This document shows, piece after piece, positions 1 through 8,900 of a DNA stretch of 64,000 bases (positions are counted from its first letter, which is position 1; every line of letters begins with the position of its first letter). Under the pieces are notes generated by a model, which saw only the letters and a program-made list of their open reading frames with translations, had not been told where the DNA came from and ran no database searches. The stretch lies in the NCBI RefSeq assembly GCF_016904885.1, contig NZ_JADWYI010000001.1:5270001-5334000 (forward strand). Reading direction: 5' to 3'. Origin of the DNA: Archangium primigenium. Lineage in GTDB: Bacteria > Myxococcota > Myxococcia > Myxococcales > Myxococcaceae. The translations under genes were made by a program, and so were the position numbers.

Positions 1-2
1 GC

Positions 3-638
3 GGCGAGCGGCTCGCCAGTGCCCGGCGGACCTTGCTGGAGGTGCGCCGCCTGCAGTCGCTTCGCTCCGACATGCGGGGCGGCATCTGTCCGCATCCCCA
101 CGCGTTCTTCGATCTGCTGCGCCGCCTCTACTTCGAGACGTGCTGCTATCTGGAGCAGGAGCCCGGCGAGACGCTCCCGGCCTATCTGCACGAGGACCTG
201 GGCCAGGGGTTGTGGGGCTGGATGGATCTGCTCAACCGCGTCTTCCGGCCCGAGGACACGCGGCTCACCTACAAGCCCTTCGAGCAGCGCGACGGGCAGT
301 TCGTGCTCTCGCCCCTGCCCGAGCTGGAGGAGGGCGCCTCGAGCGAGCTGTACCTGCTGGTGCGGGGCGCGGATCCCAACAAGCCCCCGTCCATGGAGGG
401 CGTGAAGGTGGCGAGCCCCGCGCGGCTGCCCACGGTGCGCCGACTGGCCCTCCGGGGCATCGCGTTCCAGCACGTGCCGCACACGTCCTTCCCGCACGCC
501 TTCGGTCCGGAAATCTCCTGGTACAAGCTGGCGATGGGCGAGGAGTGGCAGTTCGCCCAGCGCGACAACGGCATGGCCTTCTACGTCACCCCCGCGCTCC
601 AGGGCATGCAGGTCTTCCTCTTCTGGCGCAGGGCTTGA
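3..638 (+). CDS. tssK: T6SS baseplate protein TssK (C-terminal part, cut by window edge)
   Basis: The reading frame is open from the first bases of the window, so the true start lies to the left. The visible 211 residues resemble the C-terminal half of TssK, the trimeric adaptor that joins the type VI baseplate to the TssJLM membrane complex. Whole TssK proteins are about 440 aa, so roughly half is missing. The ATG at 33 is internal and should not be taken as a start. One base separates the stop from tssE, and the downstream operon (tssE, hub, tssF, tssL, tssM, tssJ) supports the call. Family assignment is from overall resemblance and context, not from one diagnostic motif. Confidence 0.8.
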   Translation, partial: GERLASARRTLLEVRRLQSLRSDMRGGICPHPHAFFDLLRRLYFETCCYLEQEPGETLPAYLHEDLGQGLWGWMDLLNRVFRPEDTRLTYKPFEQRDGQFVLSPLPELEEGASSELYLLVRGADPNKPPSMEGVKVASPARLPTVRRLALRGIAFQHVPHTSFPHAFGPEISWYKLAMGEEWQFAQRDNGMAFYVTPALQGMQVFLFWRRA

Positions 639-639
639 G

Positions 640-1035
640 ATGGCGCGTCCCTCGTTCCTCGACAAATTCATCCCGCCCGCCCATGGCTCGGACGCCGAGG
701 GGGAGCTGGTGCGCGTGCGGCAGAACCTGGAGTCCGTGCTCAACACCAAGGAGGGGTACGGCTACTTCGTCGAGGGCTTCGGGCTGGGTCGCTACACCGA
801 GCGCTTCGGCACCCGGGAGTTGATGCAGACCCTGACGGACGAGCTGCTGCATGTGGTGCGCCACCAGGAGCCGCGCCTGCAGGAGCCGGAGCTGGAGCTG
901 CGCGGCCGGGACTCCGGGTTGTGGTTGCACTTCGTCCTGACTGGCATGCTCCACGGCGCTCCGTGTACCCTGCGTCTTCTGTTTCACACCGTGAGTGGAC
1001 AGGTCCGGGTGGACGAAGAGGACGAGGAGCGTTGA
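640..1035 (+). CDS. tssE: T6SS baseplate wedge protein TssE (gp25-like)
   Basis: 131 aa, the usual size for TssE, the gp25-like wedge protein that links the baseplate to the first sheath ring. The middle shows the gp25-type pattern of an early 'GLGRYTERFGTRE' segment, a regular helix, then a C-terminal beta region 'LWLHFVLTGMLHG' and 'LRLLFHTVSGQVRV'. The start lies one base after tssK. Its TGA stop overlaps the ATG of the hub gene (TGATG at 1033-1037), so translation is probably coupled. Confidence 0.82.
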   Translation: MARPSFLDKFIPPAHGSDAEGELVRVRQNLESVLNTKEGYGYFVEGFGLGRYTERFGTRELMQTLTDELLHVVRHQEPRLQEPELELRGRDSGLWLHFVLTGMLHGAPCTLRLLFHTVSGQVRVDEEDEER

Positions 1036-2684
1036 TGGAGCGCGTCTTCCAGGATCGACTGGCGGTCAGCCTGACCCTGCGCATGGGCGGCAAGACCCAT
1101 GACATCGACGCGGGCCACCTCAAGCGCTTCACCCTGGAGCTGTCCAGCTGGGGGTTCGAGGGCGAGGTCGAGTTCGTGTTGACGGACAACCAGGCCAAGG
1201 GGGGCCAGGACAAGGACGTCCTGTTGCCGGACTTCCTCAAGCCCGACCTGGTCGAGGTGTCGCTCTCGCTGTCCGCCGTGCTCCCGGAGACCTCGGCCAA
1301 GCCCACCCACACCGCACTGGAGCTCAAGGGGCTCGCCACCGACAAGACGCTCGTGGAGGAGAGTGTCGCCACGGACGCCTCGGAGGTGGTGCTCCATCGG
1401 CGCTATGGGCTGCGCTTCCAGGACGCGGCGCGGCTGCTGTGGCGCCAGCACCACCCCTGCGCGCTCTACACGTCGAAGACCGTCCGGGACATCCTCGAGG
1501 AGCACAAGGGCGAGAAGATCGCGCTCGCCTACGATTGGGACGCGGGCCTCGGCGCCACGCACCCCATGCTCTTCGTGGGGCTGGAGCCCGGCAGTGGCAT
1601 CAGCTTCTATGACTGGGTGCTCTGGTACGTGCACGAGCACACGGGCGTGTTCACCTACGACTACGCCGCCCACGGCTACAAGTTCGCGGGCGCCAAGGAG
1701 GCCTCGGGCACGCCGATGGCGCTGCACGCGGACAACCTGGCCGGGCTGGAGGTGTTGCTGCCCGAGATCATCCGCCACGACGTGACGGTGCTCAACGCCA
1801 CGGCCGAGAGTCCCCAGACCCAGGTGGTGAGCCAGAAGAACGCCGTGACCGGCATCCGTCAGGACGTGCTGCTGTGCACGCCCATCGCGGACGAGATGCA
1901 GGCCCAGGTGAACCTGGAGACGGCGCGGCTCAAGGCGCGCGAGCCGGAGCTGGAGCTGGTGTGGCGCTCCTTTCCGGAGAAGGCCTTCACGCCCGGCGCG
2001 CTCGTCAAGCTGCCGGCGAGCGCGGCCTGGGGCGCCGCGGGCGTGGCCCAGGACGCCGTGCTGCGCGTGCGCGGCCTGCACCTGTGGGGCGAGGTGACGG
2101 AGGAGCAGGGGAGCGAGGAGGTGTACGGCGATGACGCCGCCCTGTTCACCTTCGGCATGTCGACCCGGCTGGAAGCCAAGGAGAATGCCCACGTGGAGCT
2201 GCCCGCCTGGCAGCCCCCGCGCTACCCCCGCTACGTGGAGGGCTTCATCGTCAGCGAGCAGGGCGACACCAAGGACGAGACGTGGCAGGCGTACACGGAC
2301 TCGGCCACGTCGCTGGACGGGTACAAGGTCAAGATTCCCCTCTTCGCCAACCAGATCATCCCCACGCCCTTCAACCCCAACCTGCTGCCGGGCCACTTCT
2401 ACTTCCCCGCCTACAAGGGTGAGCGGGTGTTGGTGGGGCTGGGGTTCCAGAAAGCGTGGATCAAGCGCTTCCTGGACTGGCGCGCGGGCGCGCGCATGCC
2501 CCAGGATGGGCAGGGCGTGCAGCTCTTGGTGGGCAAGACCCCGGAGAATGGCACCGCGCTCAAGCACTTCTACGCGGACGACAAGCCCGTGTTCCTCATG
2601 CAGCGCACCCACGACAAGGACACCCAGAAGATCCAGCTCAACGAAGGCACGCTGCTCATCCAGGTGAAGGAAGAGCCGTCGTAA
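1035..2684 (+). CDS. vgrG: VgrG-like T6SS hub protein without its own needle
   Basis: 549 aa. The start chosen is the ATG at 1035, which overlaps the tssE stop; the frame is open further upstream but that part lies inside tssE. Residues about 1-390 look like the gp27-type hub and residues about 400-545 like the gp5 OB-fold, with 'PGHFYFPAYKGERVLVGL' matching the usual VgrG segment before a beta-helix. Canonical VgrGs continue into a triple-stranded beta-prism; here the protein ends right after the OB region and the prism is encoded by the next gene. A diverged paralogue lies at 12749-14689. The role as spike hub is inferred from similarity and operon position. Confidence 0.75.
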   Translation: MERVFQDRLAVSLTLRMGGKTHDIDAGHLKRFTLELSSWGFEGEVEFVLTDNQAKGGQDKDVLLPDFLKPDLVEVSLSLSAVLPETSAKPTHTALELKGLATDKTLVEESVATDASEVVLHRRYGLRFQDAARLLWRQHHPCALYTSKTVRDILEEHKGEKIALAYDWDAGLGATHPMLFVGLEPGSGISFYDWVLWYVHEHTGVFTYDYAAHGYKFAGAKEASGTPMALHADNLAGLEVLLPEIIRHDVTVLNATAESPQTQVVSQKNAVTGIRQDVLLCTPIADEMQAQVNLETARLKAREPELELVWRSFPEKAFTPGALVKLPASAAWGAAGVAQDAVLRVRGLHLWGEVTEEQGSEEVYGDDAALFTFGMSTRLEAKENAHVELPAWQPPRYPRYVEGFIVSEQGDTKDETWQAYTDSATSLDGYKVKIPLFANQIIPTPFNPNLLPGHFYFPAYKGERVLVGLGFQKAWIKRFLDWRAGARMPQDGQGVQLLVGKTPENGTALKHFYADDKPVFLMQRTHDKDTQKIQLNEGTLLIQVKEEPS

Positions 2685-2729
2685 CAGGACAGCGGAGCCG
2701 CGGGCTCCCCACCCACGAGGCGAGGAACC

Positions 2730-3332
2730 ATGGGCAAGCTCGTCTGCACCGTCGAACTGGACAAGGAGAAAGGCGTCACCGTAAAGGTGGAGAACGCCGA
2801 TGATCAGATCACCCAGACGGTGGTGATGGACGGCACGAGCATCACCATCACGGTGAAGGGCTCCTCGGAGACGAGCACCTACGTCCAGAAGCAAGACAGC
2901 GTCACCATCACCTGCAAGGACTTCACCGTGGACGCCACCGGGACGCTCACCCTCAAGTCGCAGAAGGAGTCGAGCTGGACGAGCCAGGACACGCTGTCCT
3001 TGGAGAGCACCAAGGACATGGCCTTCACCTCCAAGGCCAAGCTCACCCAGAGCGCGACCCAGGACGCCAAGCTCACCTCCAACGCCAACGTGGCCGTGGA
3101 GGCCGCGTCCAAGCTGGACATGAAGGCCATGCAGACGAGCCTCACGGCCTCCGCGGGCGACAACAAGCTGGAGGGCGTCAACCTGAAGATGGCGGGCACG
3201 GCCCAGGCGGAGCTGTCCGCGCCCATGACCAAGGTGGCCGCGCAGGGCAAACTCGGGCTCGAGTCCTCGGGCCTCGCGGAACTCAAGGGCTCGATGACCA
3301 CCGTGGGTGGTTCGCTCGTGAAACTGGGGTGA
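2730..3332 (+). CDS. Separate beta-prism needle protein of the T6SS spike
   Basis: 200 aa made almost entirely of short alternating strands rich in Thr, Ser, Lys and Val, with recurring units such as 'SVTITCKDFTVDATGTLTL' and 'MAFTSKAKLTQSATQDAKL'. This is the pattern of the gp5/VgrG C-terminal beta-prism (DUF2345-like). It has no signal peptide, membrane segment or PAAR domain. It starts 45 bases after the hub gene with a good ribosome site (GAGGCGAGG before the ATG). I infer that it trimerises and docks on the hub encoded just upstream, forming a two-chain VgrG. It could instead be a spike-tip adaptor or cargo. Confidence 0.65.
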   Translation: MGKLVCTVELDKEKGVTVKVENADDQITQTVVMDGTSITITVKGSSETSTYVQKQDSVTITCKDFTVDATGTLTLKSQKESSWTSQDTLSLESTKDMAFTSKAKLTQSATQDAKLTSNANVAVEAASKLDMKAMQTSLTASAGDNKLEGVNLKMAGTAQAELSAPMTKVAAQGKLGLESSGLAELKGSMTTVGGSLVKLG

Positions 3333-3339
3333 GTGGGCG

Positions 3340-4989
3340 GTGAGCGACGCATCCGAACGCATCTACCTGGACTACTTGAACGAGCTGGACGCGCTCGAGC
3401 GCTTCCGGCAGCGCTTCCTGGAATCCCATCCCACCGTGCCCCTGGACCGGGAGGATCCGCATGTGCGGCGCCTCATCGAGTCCATGGCGTTCTTCTCGGT
3501 GCAGACCCGCCTGGCCACGCAGCACAACCTGCGCTCCACCTGGCTGCGGCTCTTCTCCTCCTTCTTCGACTTCCTGCTCAAGCCCCTGCCCGCGGTGGGC
3601 CTCGTGCAGGCCCTGCCCGCGGAGAAGATGACGGAGACGCTGGAGCTGGCGCGGGGCACCGAGCTGCGGCTGACGCCCTCGCATGGGGCGCCGGGCACGT
3701 TCCGCACCCGGCGCGCGCTGCGCGTGCTGCCCATCGCGCAGCAGGGCGCCGAGGTCGTCCGCCTGGCCGATGGCCGCTGGCGGCTCATCCTCCGCTACGC
3801 GTCCGCCTTTCCCCGGCGGGATCCCGTGGGCGTGTTCAGCCTGCACGTGCGCCACCTGGACGAGTACCGACCCTCGCTCGCCGTCTTCCACGCGCTGCGC
3901 CAGCACCTCAAACAGGCGAGCGTGGTGTACGACGCCCCGGCCAATGACGGCACGCAGGGCCTGCCGTGTGAGTTCGCCTTCGGCGGCAGCCCCCCGGAGC
4001 AGGAGGACTCGGCCCGCTACGAGCACCCCGTGCAAGCGGTGCGCTCCTTCTTCCAGATGCCCGAGCAGGGCCTCTTCCTGCACGTGACGGTGCCCTCGGC
4101 GCGCAAGGAGTGGAGCCGCTTCAGCCTGTGCCTGGACCTGGACCGCGCCTGGTCGGTCGGCCGCTCGGCGCATCCGGACTTCCTCCACCCCTTCGTGGTG
4201 CCCGTGGAGAACCTCAAGGCCGAGCCTGCCCAACCCATCAGCGCGGATGGCACCCGCTCGGAATACGCCATCCGGGGGATGTCCGCCGGCCGGGATTCCC
4301 AGCTGCACTCCATTACCGGGGTGTTCGTGCTGGGTCGCTCGGGGCGCATGCCCATGCGTCCGGCCTTCCTACCGGGCGAGGGGCCAAGCTACGAAGTGGA
4401 TGAGGGTCTCGACGAGGAAATGCGCCCGCGTCACAGTCTGCTCGTGCGCATGCCCGAAGCCTTCTCCGAGCCCAGCAAATTGTTGGTGGATGCCCTGTGG
4501 TACCAGCCCCAGTTCGTCTCCAACGCCGTGGGCCGGGTGACGGTGTCCACGCCGGGCCGACACGTGGAGGGGTTGGGGTGGCAGCTCGTGGGTCGGCTCC
4601 AGCCGCACCGGGACAGTGGCCTGCGCCATGACGTGGCGGGCCTCACGCGGCTGCTGGCCTGGAAGGTCAAGTCCACGCTCGAGCGCGATGAGCTGGCCGC
4701 GCTGCTCAACTACCTGGGCACGCCCGTCGAGGAGCCCTTCCGCCGCGTCCTGCCCTGGCTGCGCGAGCTCAAGGCCACGGTGGCGCCGGATGGGGCGCTG
4801 CGCGGCGCGGGCCTGCTGCACGTCTACGAGATCCTCCTGGAGCCCTTCGACGCCAGCGCCGAGCCCCTGGTGGCGTGTTTCCTGGAGCAGGTGCAGCGCC
4901 TGTTGAGTGCCTGGAATGGCGAGGCCACGGTGGTGCTGCGCGCCTCCGTGGCCGGGGCGGGTGCCTTTCCCCTGGCGGTCTCCTCATGA
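3340..4989 (+). CDS. tssF: T6SS baseplate protein TssF
   Basis: 549 aa with a GTG start at 3340, a few bases after the needle gene. The N-terminus has the TssF pattern: 'YLDYLNELDALERFRQRFLESHP', then 'DPHVRRLIESMAFFSVQTRLA' and 'LLKPLPAVGLVQ'. TssF with TssG builds the wedge of the baseplate. The protein is a little shorter than most TssF (580-620 aa) and its C-terminus is diverged. TssG normally follows TssF, but here tssL follows with an ATGA overlap, so tssG is elsewhere or unrecognised. Confidence 0.78.
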   Translation: MSDASERIYLDYLNELDALERFRQRFLESHPTVPLDREDPHVRRLIESMAFFSVQTRLATQHNLRSTWLRLFSSFFDFLLKPLPAVGLVQALPAEKMTETLELARGTELRLTPSHGAPGTFRTRRALRVLPIAQQGAEVVRLADGRWRLILRYASAFPRRDPVGVFSLHVRHLDEYRPSLAVFHALRQHLKQASVVYDAPANDGTQGLPCEFAFGGSPPEQEDSARYEHPVQAVRSFFQMPEQGLFLHVTVPSARKEWSRFSLCLDLDRAWSVGRSAHPDFLHPFVVPVENLKAEPAQPISADGTRSEYAIRGMSAGRDSQLHSITGVFVLGRSGRMPMRPAFLPGEGPSYEVDEGLDEEMRPRHSLLVRMPEAFSEPSKLLVDALWYQPQFVSNAVGRVTVSTPGRHVEGLGWQLVGRLQPHRDSGLRHDVAGLTRLLAWKVKSTLERDELAALLNYLGTPVEEPFRRVLPWLRELKATVAPDGALRGAGLLHVYEILLEPFDASAEPLVACFLEQVQRLLSAWNGEATVVLRASVAGAGAFPLAVSS

Positions 4990-5624
4990 AACTCGAGCAT
5001 TGGCAGAACATCCTCCGGACCTACCGGCAGGTGCGCGCCCTGTTGGATCAATCGCTGCCGCCCGAGCCCGCCTCGGCGCAGGAGCGCATCCAGGTCCGGG
5101 TGGGCGCGCAGGGCCTGGCGCTGTTGCAGCAGCAGCTGCTCTTCGACGTGGACGCCCTGCGCGCGGCGCTGGGGGCGGCCTACGGGGAGCAGGAGCTGGA
5201 GGAGGCGCTGCGGCCCTTCGTCTACCTCATCGACGAGAAGGTGCGGCGCCGGCTCGCGGACGAGGAGCAGATGGAGTGGCCCATGCTCCAGTTCAAGCTG
5301 TTCGGCACCGACGCGGGCGGCGATCGCTTCTACGAGCTGGCCGACGAGAAGCTGCAGCAGCGCACCGCCTCGGCGCTCGTCTTCGAGATGCTGCACTTCT
5401 GCCTCACCGCGGGCTTCGAGGGCCGCTACGAGGGCAACACCGCCCGGCTGCGCGAGTACAAGACGCGGCTGGCGGCGCGCATCCCCAAGCCCGAGGCCAT
5501 GCCGGCGCCGCCGCCCGTCGAGGCCCAGGCCCCGCTCGTCCATGCCTTTCCCTGGCGCTACTACGCGGCGTCCTCGCTGTTGGTGGTGACGCTCCCCGTC
5601 ATCCTGTGGTGGTTGTCGCGATGA
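4986..5624 (+). CDS. tssL: T6SS inner-membrane protein TssL (DotU family)
   Basis: 212 aa from the ATG at 4986, which overlaps the tssF stop. The cytoplasmic domain carries the DotU pattern, including 'LRPFVYLIDEKVRRRLADEEQMEWPMLQFKLFGT' and 'FYELADEKLQQR'. A single hydrophobic helix near the C-terminus (about residues 187-208, followed by WWLSR) makes it a tail-anchored inner-membrane protein, as expected for TssL. It has no C-terminal peptidoglycan-binding domain. Its stop overlaps the next start (ATGA at 5621-5624). Confidence 0.85.
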   Translation: MKLEHWQNILRTYRQVRALLDQSLPPEPASAQERIQVRVGAQGLALLQQQLLFDVDALRAALGAAYGEQELEEALRPFVYLIDEKVRRRLADEEQMEWPMLQFKLFGTDAGGDRFYELADEKLQQRTASALVFEMLHFCLTAGFEGRYEGNTARLREYKTRLAARIPKPEAMPAPPPVEAQAPLVHAFPWRYYAASSLLVVTLPVILWWLSR

Positions 5625-5932
5625 AGGACAAAGTGCAGACGACACGGGAGGCCCCCGGGGCCCGGGCCCAGCTGGCCCGCCTGGAGCAGCTCATCCACAC
5701 CGAGCTCGGGCGCTTGAGCGCGGGCGTGGTGCCCTTGCTGGACGAGGTGCGCGCGGGCGTGGGCGCGATCGAGCCGGAGGCGGGTGGCACCCGGCTGGCT
5801 CCCGCCGAGCACGAGGCGCGCCACGCGAAGCTGCTCGAGTCGCTGGAGGGTCTGGAAGAAGTGCTGGAGGCGCTCCAGCTGGCCGCGCGTTCGGGCCGCC
5901 CCGCCGCGGGCACGAGCCGGGGGGAGGGCTGA
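5621..5932 (+). CDS. Small helical protein of unknown function between tssL and tssM
   Basis: 103 aa, starting at the ATG that overlaps the tssL stop. The sequence is charged, has no signal peptide or membrane segment and looks helical, with heptad-like 'LARLEQLIHTELGRLSAGVVPLLDEVRAGV' and 'LLESLEGLEEVLEALQLA'. I do not recognise the family. Placement between tssL and tssM with tight coupling on both sides suggests a cytoplasmic accessory of the membrane complex. Confidence 0.7.
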   Translation: MKDKVQTTREAPGARAQLARLEQLIHTELGRLSAGVVPLLDEVRAGVGAIEPEAGGTRLAPAEHEARHAKLLESLEGLEEVLEALQLAARSGRPAAGTSRGEG

Positions 5933-5935
5933 ACC

Positions 5936-8900
5936 GTGGTATCGCCCCAAGACATCATCGTTTCCCAGGTGCTGGGCGCCGAGCCCACGCAGGCCCTGAG
6001 CTCGGGCGTCAAGGCGCTCAACACCGAGGTCACCGCCGTCAAGAGCAGCTTCACGGTGCTCCAGAAAATCTGGGCGCTCGTGGGGCCGGTGCTCCCGTGG
6101 GTGTTGCTCGCGCTCGTCGTGGGCCTCGCCGTCTTCTTCACCTGGAAGTTCTTCAAGCGTCGGCGCGGCGGCGGTCGGCCCGCGGCGGCCACCGAGAGCG
6201 GCCCGCCGCCCATGGACGGCCACCGTCTGGCCCAGGTGCGCAGCGCGTTCCTGTCCGGACTGCCGCTCGTCAACCGCGCCGCCGTGGTGGATCTGCCCAC
6301 CGTGGTGGTGTTCGGTCCGGCGGGCAGCGGCAAGACGCAGCTCATCGGCCTGGACGTGGACTGGCAGCGCCAGGCCCGCCAGTACCTGCCCAGCTACACG
6401 TCGGATCCCCTGCTGCAGGTCTACCTGGGGCCGGACTGCGTGGTGCAGGAGGTGTCGGCGCCCCTGCTCGAGGACGAGACGCTGCCGGCCCGCGCGGCCC
6501 TGCGCCGCATGTGGAAGCGCTGCTTCAGCCACCGGCAGAAGGGCATGGCCGTCATCGCCCTGGACGTGCGCTGGCTGTCCGATACGCCTCCCGACGAGCA
6601 GCGGCGCTACGCGCAGCTCCTGCGCGGCAAGCTCAACCTCATGTCCGAGGCCTGCGGCGGTCCCGTGGAGACGCGCCTGTGCCTGACGCACATGGACGGG
6701 CTGGAGGGCTTCGAGGACTTCGCGCGGCTGCTCAAGACGCACGGCGTGTCGCTCGCCTTCGACATCCCCAAGCGGGGTGAGGAGGACAGCCTGTCCTCGC
6801 TGCTGCAGGGCCAGGAGCAGTACCTCGCCCTGGGCCTCACCTCGCTGCCCGTGGATGCCTTCGAGCGGCTCGAGCACTTCTACTCGCAGGGGGGCCGCTC
6901 GTTCTCGGGCCTGGGCCGCTTCGTCACCGCGCTGCTCGAGGGAGACACGCTCTCGTTCAAGCCGCGGCTCACGCGCGTCTACCTGTCCTCGCTCACGCCC
7001 GAGGCGCGCGCCAGCGGCACCCTGTCCGTGGTGGCCGAGGCCAATGCCAACGAGGCGCTGCGCCGGCTCTACCTGAGCACCCACCTGCGGCGCGCCGCGG
7101 CGATCGCCGCCGTGTTCTGTCTGCCCGTGGTGGCCGCCTACGTGCACTTCTACCTGCTCCTGGGCGAGGCCCAGGACGAGGTGCAACGGCTCGAGGACAC
7201 CGTCTCCCAGCTGCGTGAGCAGGGCATCGAGGGCCGGGGCGAGGTGGTGGAGGAGCTGGTGAACCACGCCGCGGACGCGCTGCTGCACCTCAAGGGCGCC
7301 GAGCGCTGGTGGCCCCCGCTGCGCACCAGCTTCCCCCAGGAGACCCTGGCCCTGCGCCAGCGCCTGGCCACGGGCATCCGGGAGAGCCACCTGCGGCCCG
7401 CGCTCGAGCGCTGCCGCAAGAACCCCGAGGACTGCCGCCCCGAGCAGGTCGTCTACCTGCTGTCCACCCTGCATGCCTCCAACAAGGACGGGCTCGGCAC
7501 CTTCGTCAACTCCAGCCTCCACGTCCAGTCCTCGCGTCGGCACGTGATCGCCGCGCCGTCCGAGACGGCGGGGAGCACCACCGCGGCCAGCCGCACGTGG
7601 ATCTCCGCGCTCGACCTGAGCGAGCCGCTCATCGCCACGTACGTGCTCGCCAGTGACTCGCCCTGGGAGCGCAACCCGCCGTGTCGCAAGGACGCGACCG
7701 TGCAGCTGTCCGGCAACGAGGAGCCCTGGTCGTGCTGGCCCTTCACCGAGCGGCTGACGTTCGAGAGCCAGCTCAAGCCGTGGATGGAGCACTTCCTCTT
7801 CCTGCGCCAGGCCCTGGAGGCCAAGGACATCGCCCGCCTAGACCTGCGCCGCGCCGAGCGCGAGCGGCTGCAGGCGCAGCTGGCCGACCTGGACGTCTAC
7901 GCCTCGCTGTCCACCGTGCTCAACCTGTTCGACACGTCGAAGGTCCAGGTCAACACGCGGCACTTCCACGGCATCGAGACCACGGTGGACGTGCTCGCGT
8001 GGCTGCAGCGCAACCGCGAGACGCTCGCGGGCATCCTGCGCATGGAAGAGGAGGCCTACGCGGGCCTGCTCGCGGTGGAGAAGATGGGCCCCTCCGAGCT
8101 GCTCACGCGCGATGGGCTCTGGCTGCCCGGCAGCAACAAGGGCCCCTACCGCGTGGAGCTCCTGCAGCAGTCCTTCGAGTTCCGGCCGCCCCAGCTGTCG
8201 CGGGACCTGCTCCAGGCCCTGCTCGACACCCAGGATGCCAACGGGCGGCTCACGTTGAATGGCCAGGCCCCCATCCGTCCCGGACAGATGGTGCTCAGCC
8301 GCACGCCCTTCGAGACCGACCTGCGGCCCCTGGTGGACGAGTTCACCCAGCGGCTCAAGGACGCGCAGCTGCCCACGGAGGAGTCCGCCAAGCGCTCCCA
8401 GTACATCCGCAAGCGCGTGGACGTGTTCTCCCAGGGCTACCGCGATGGCCTCTTCTACAGCGTGCGCCACTACCGCTTCAGCGCCCCGCGCAAGCTGCTG
8501 CTCGATGAGCTGGGCCGGCTGTCCCAGCCGTCCTCCGAGCAGGTGGACATGCTGCGCGACGTGGCCGCGCGCGCCAACCTGGAGACGCTGGAGGGCCCCT
8601 ACTACGAGCCCCTGCGCAACGCCGTGGCCCCCTTCCGGCCCGTCGTTCAGCTGATGGTGGCCGACAAGAGCGGCTTCTACACGGCGCTCGCGCCCTATCA
8701 GGCCCTGGTGGCGCAGATGCGCGACGAGCTGGATGCCGGCTCCGCGCCTGGCGCCGTCAAGCCGGGCGCCGCGCCCGCCGCCAAGTCCGATGCCGAGGCC
8801 CCCGCGCCCGGCGCGGAAGGCACCAACGCCCAGCTCGCGGACCTGCTCTCGCCGCTGGAGAAGGTCGCCCTCGCCATGATGTTGGAGGAGGAGGGCTCCT

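Noticed and set aside
33-638. ATG at 33 as the start of tssK
   Set aside because: The frame is open to the window's left end, and whole TssK proteins are about twice as long, so the ATG is internal.
921-1034. Upstream extension of the VgrG-like hub from 921
   Set aside because: This part overlaps tssE in another frame and has no similarity to VgrG; the ATG at 1035 overlaps the tssE stop as expected for coupled genes.
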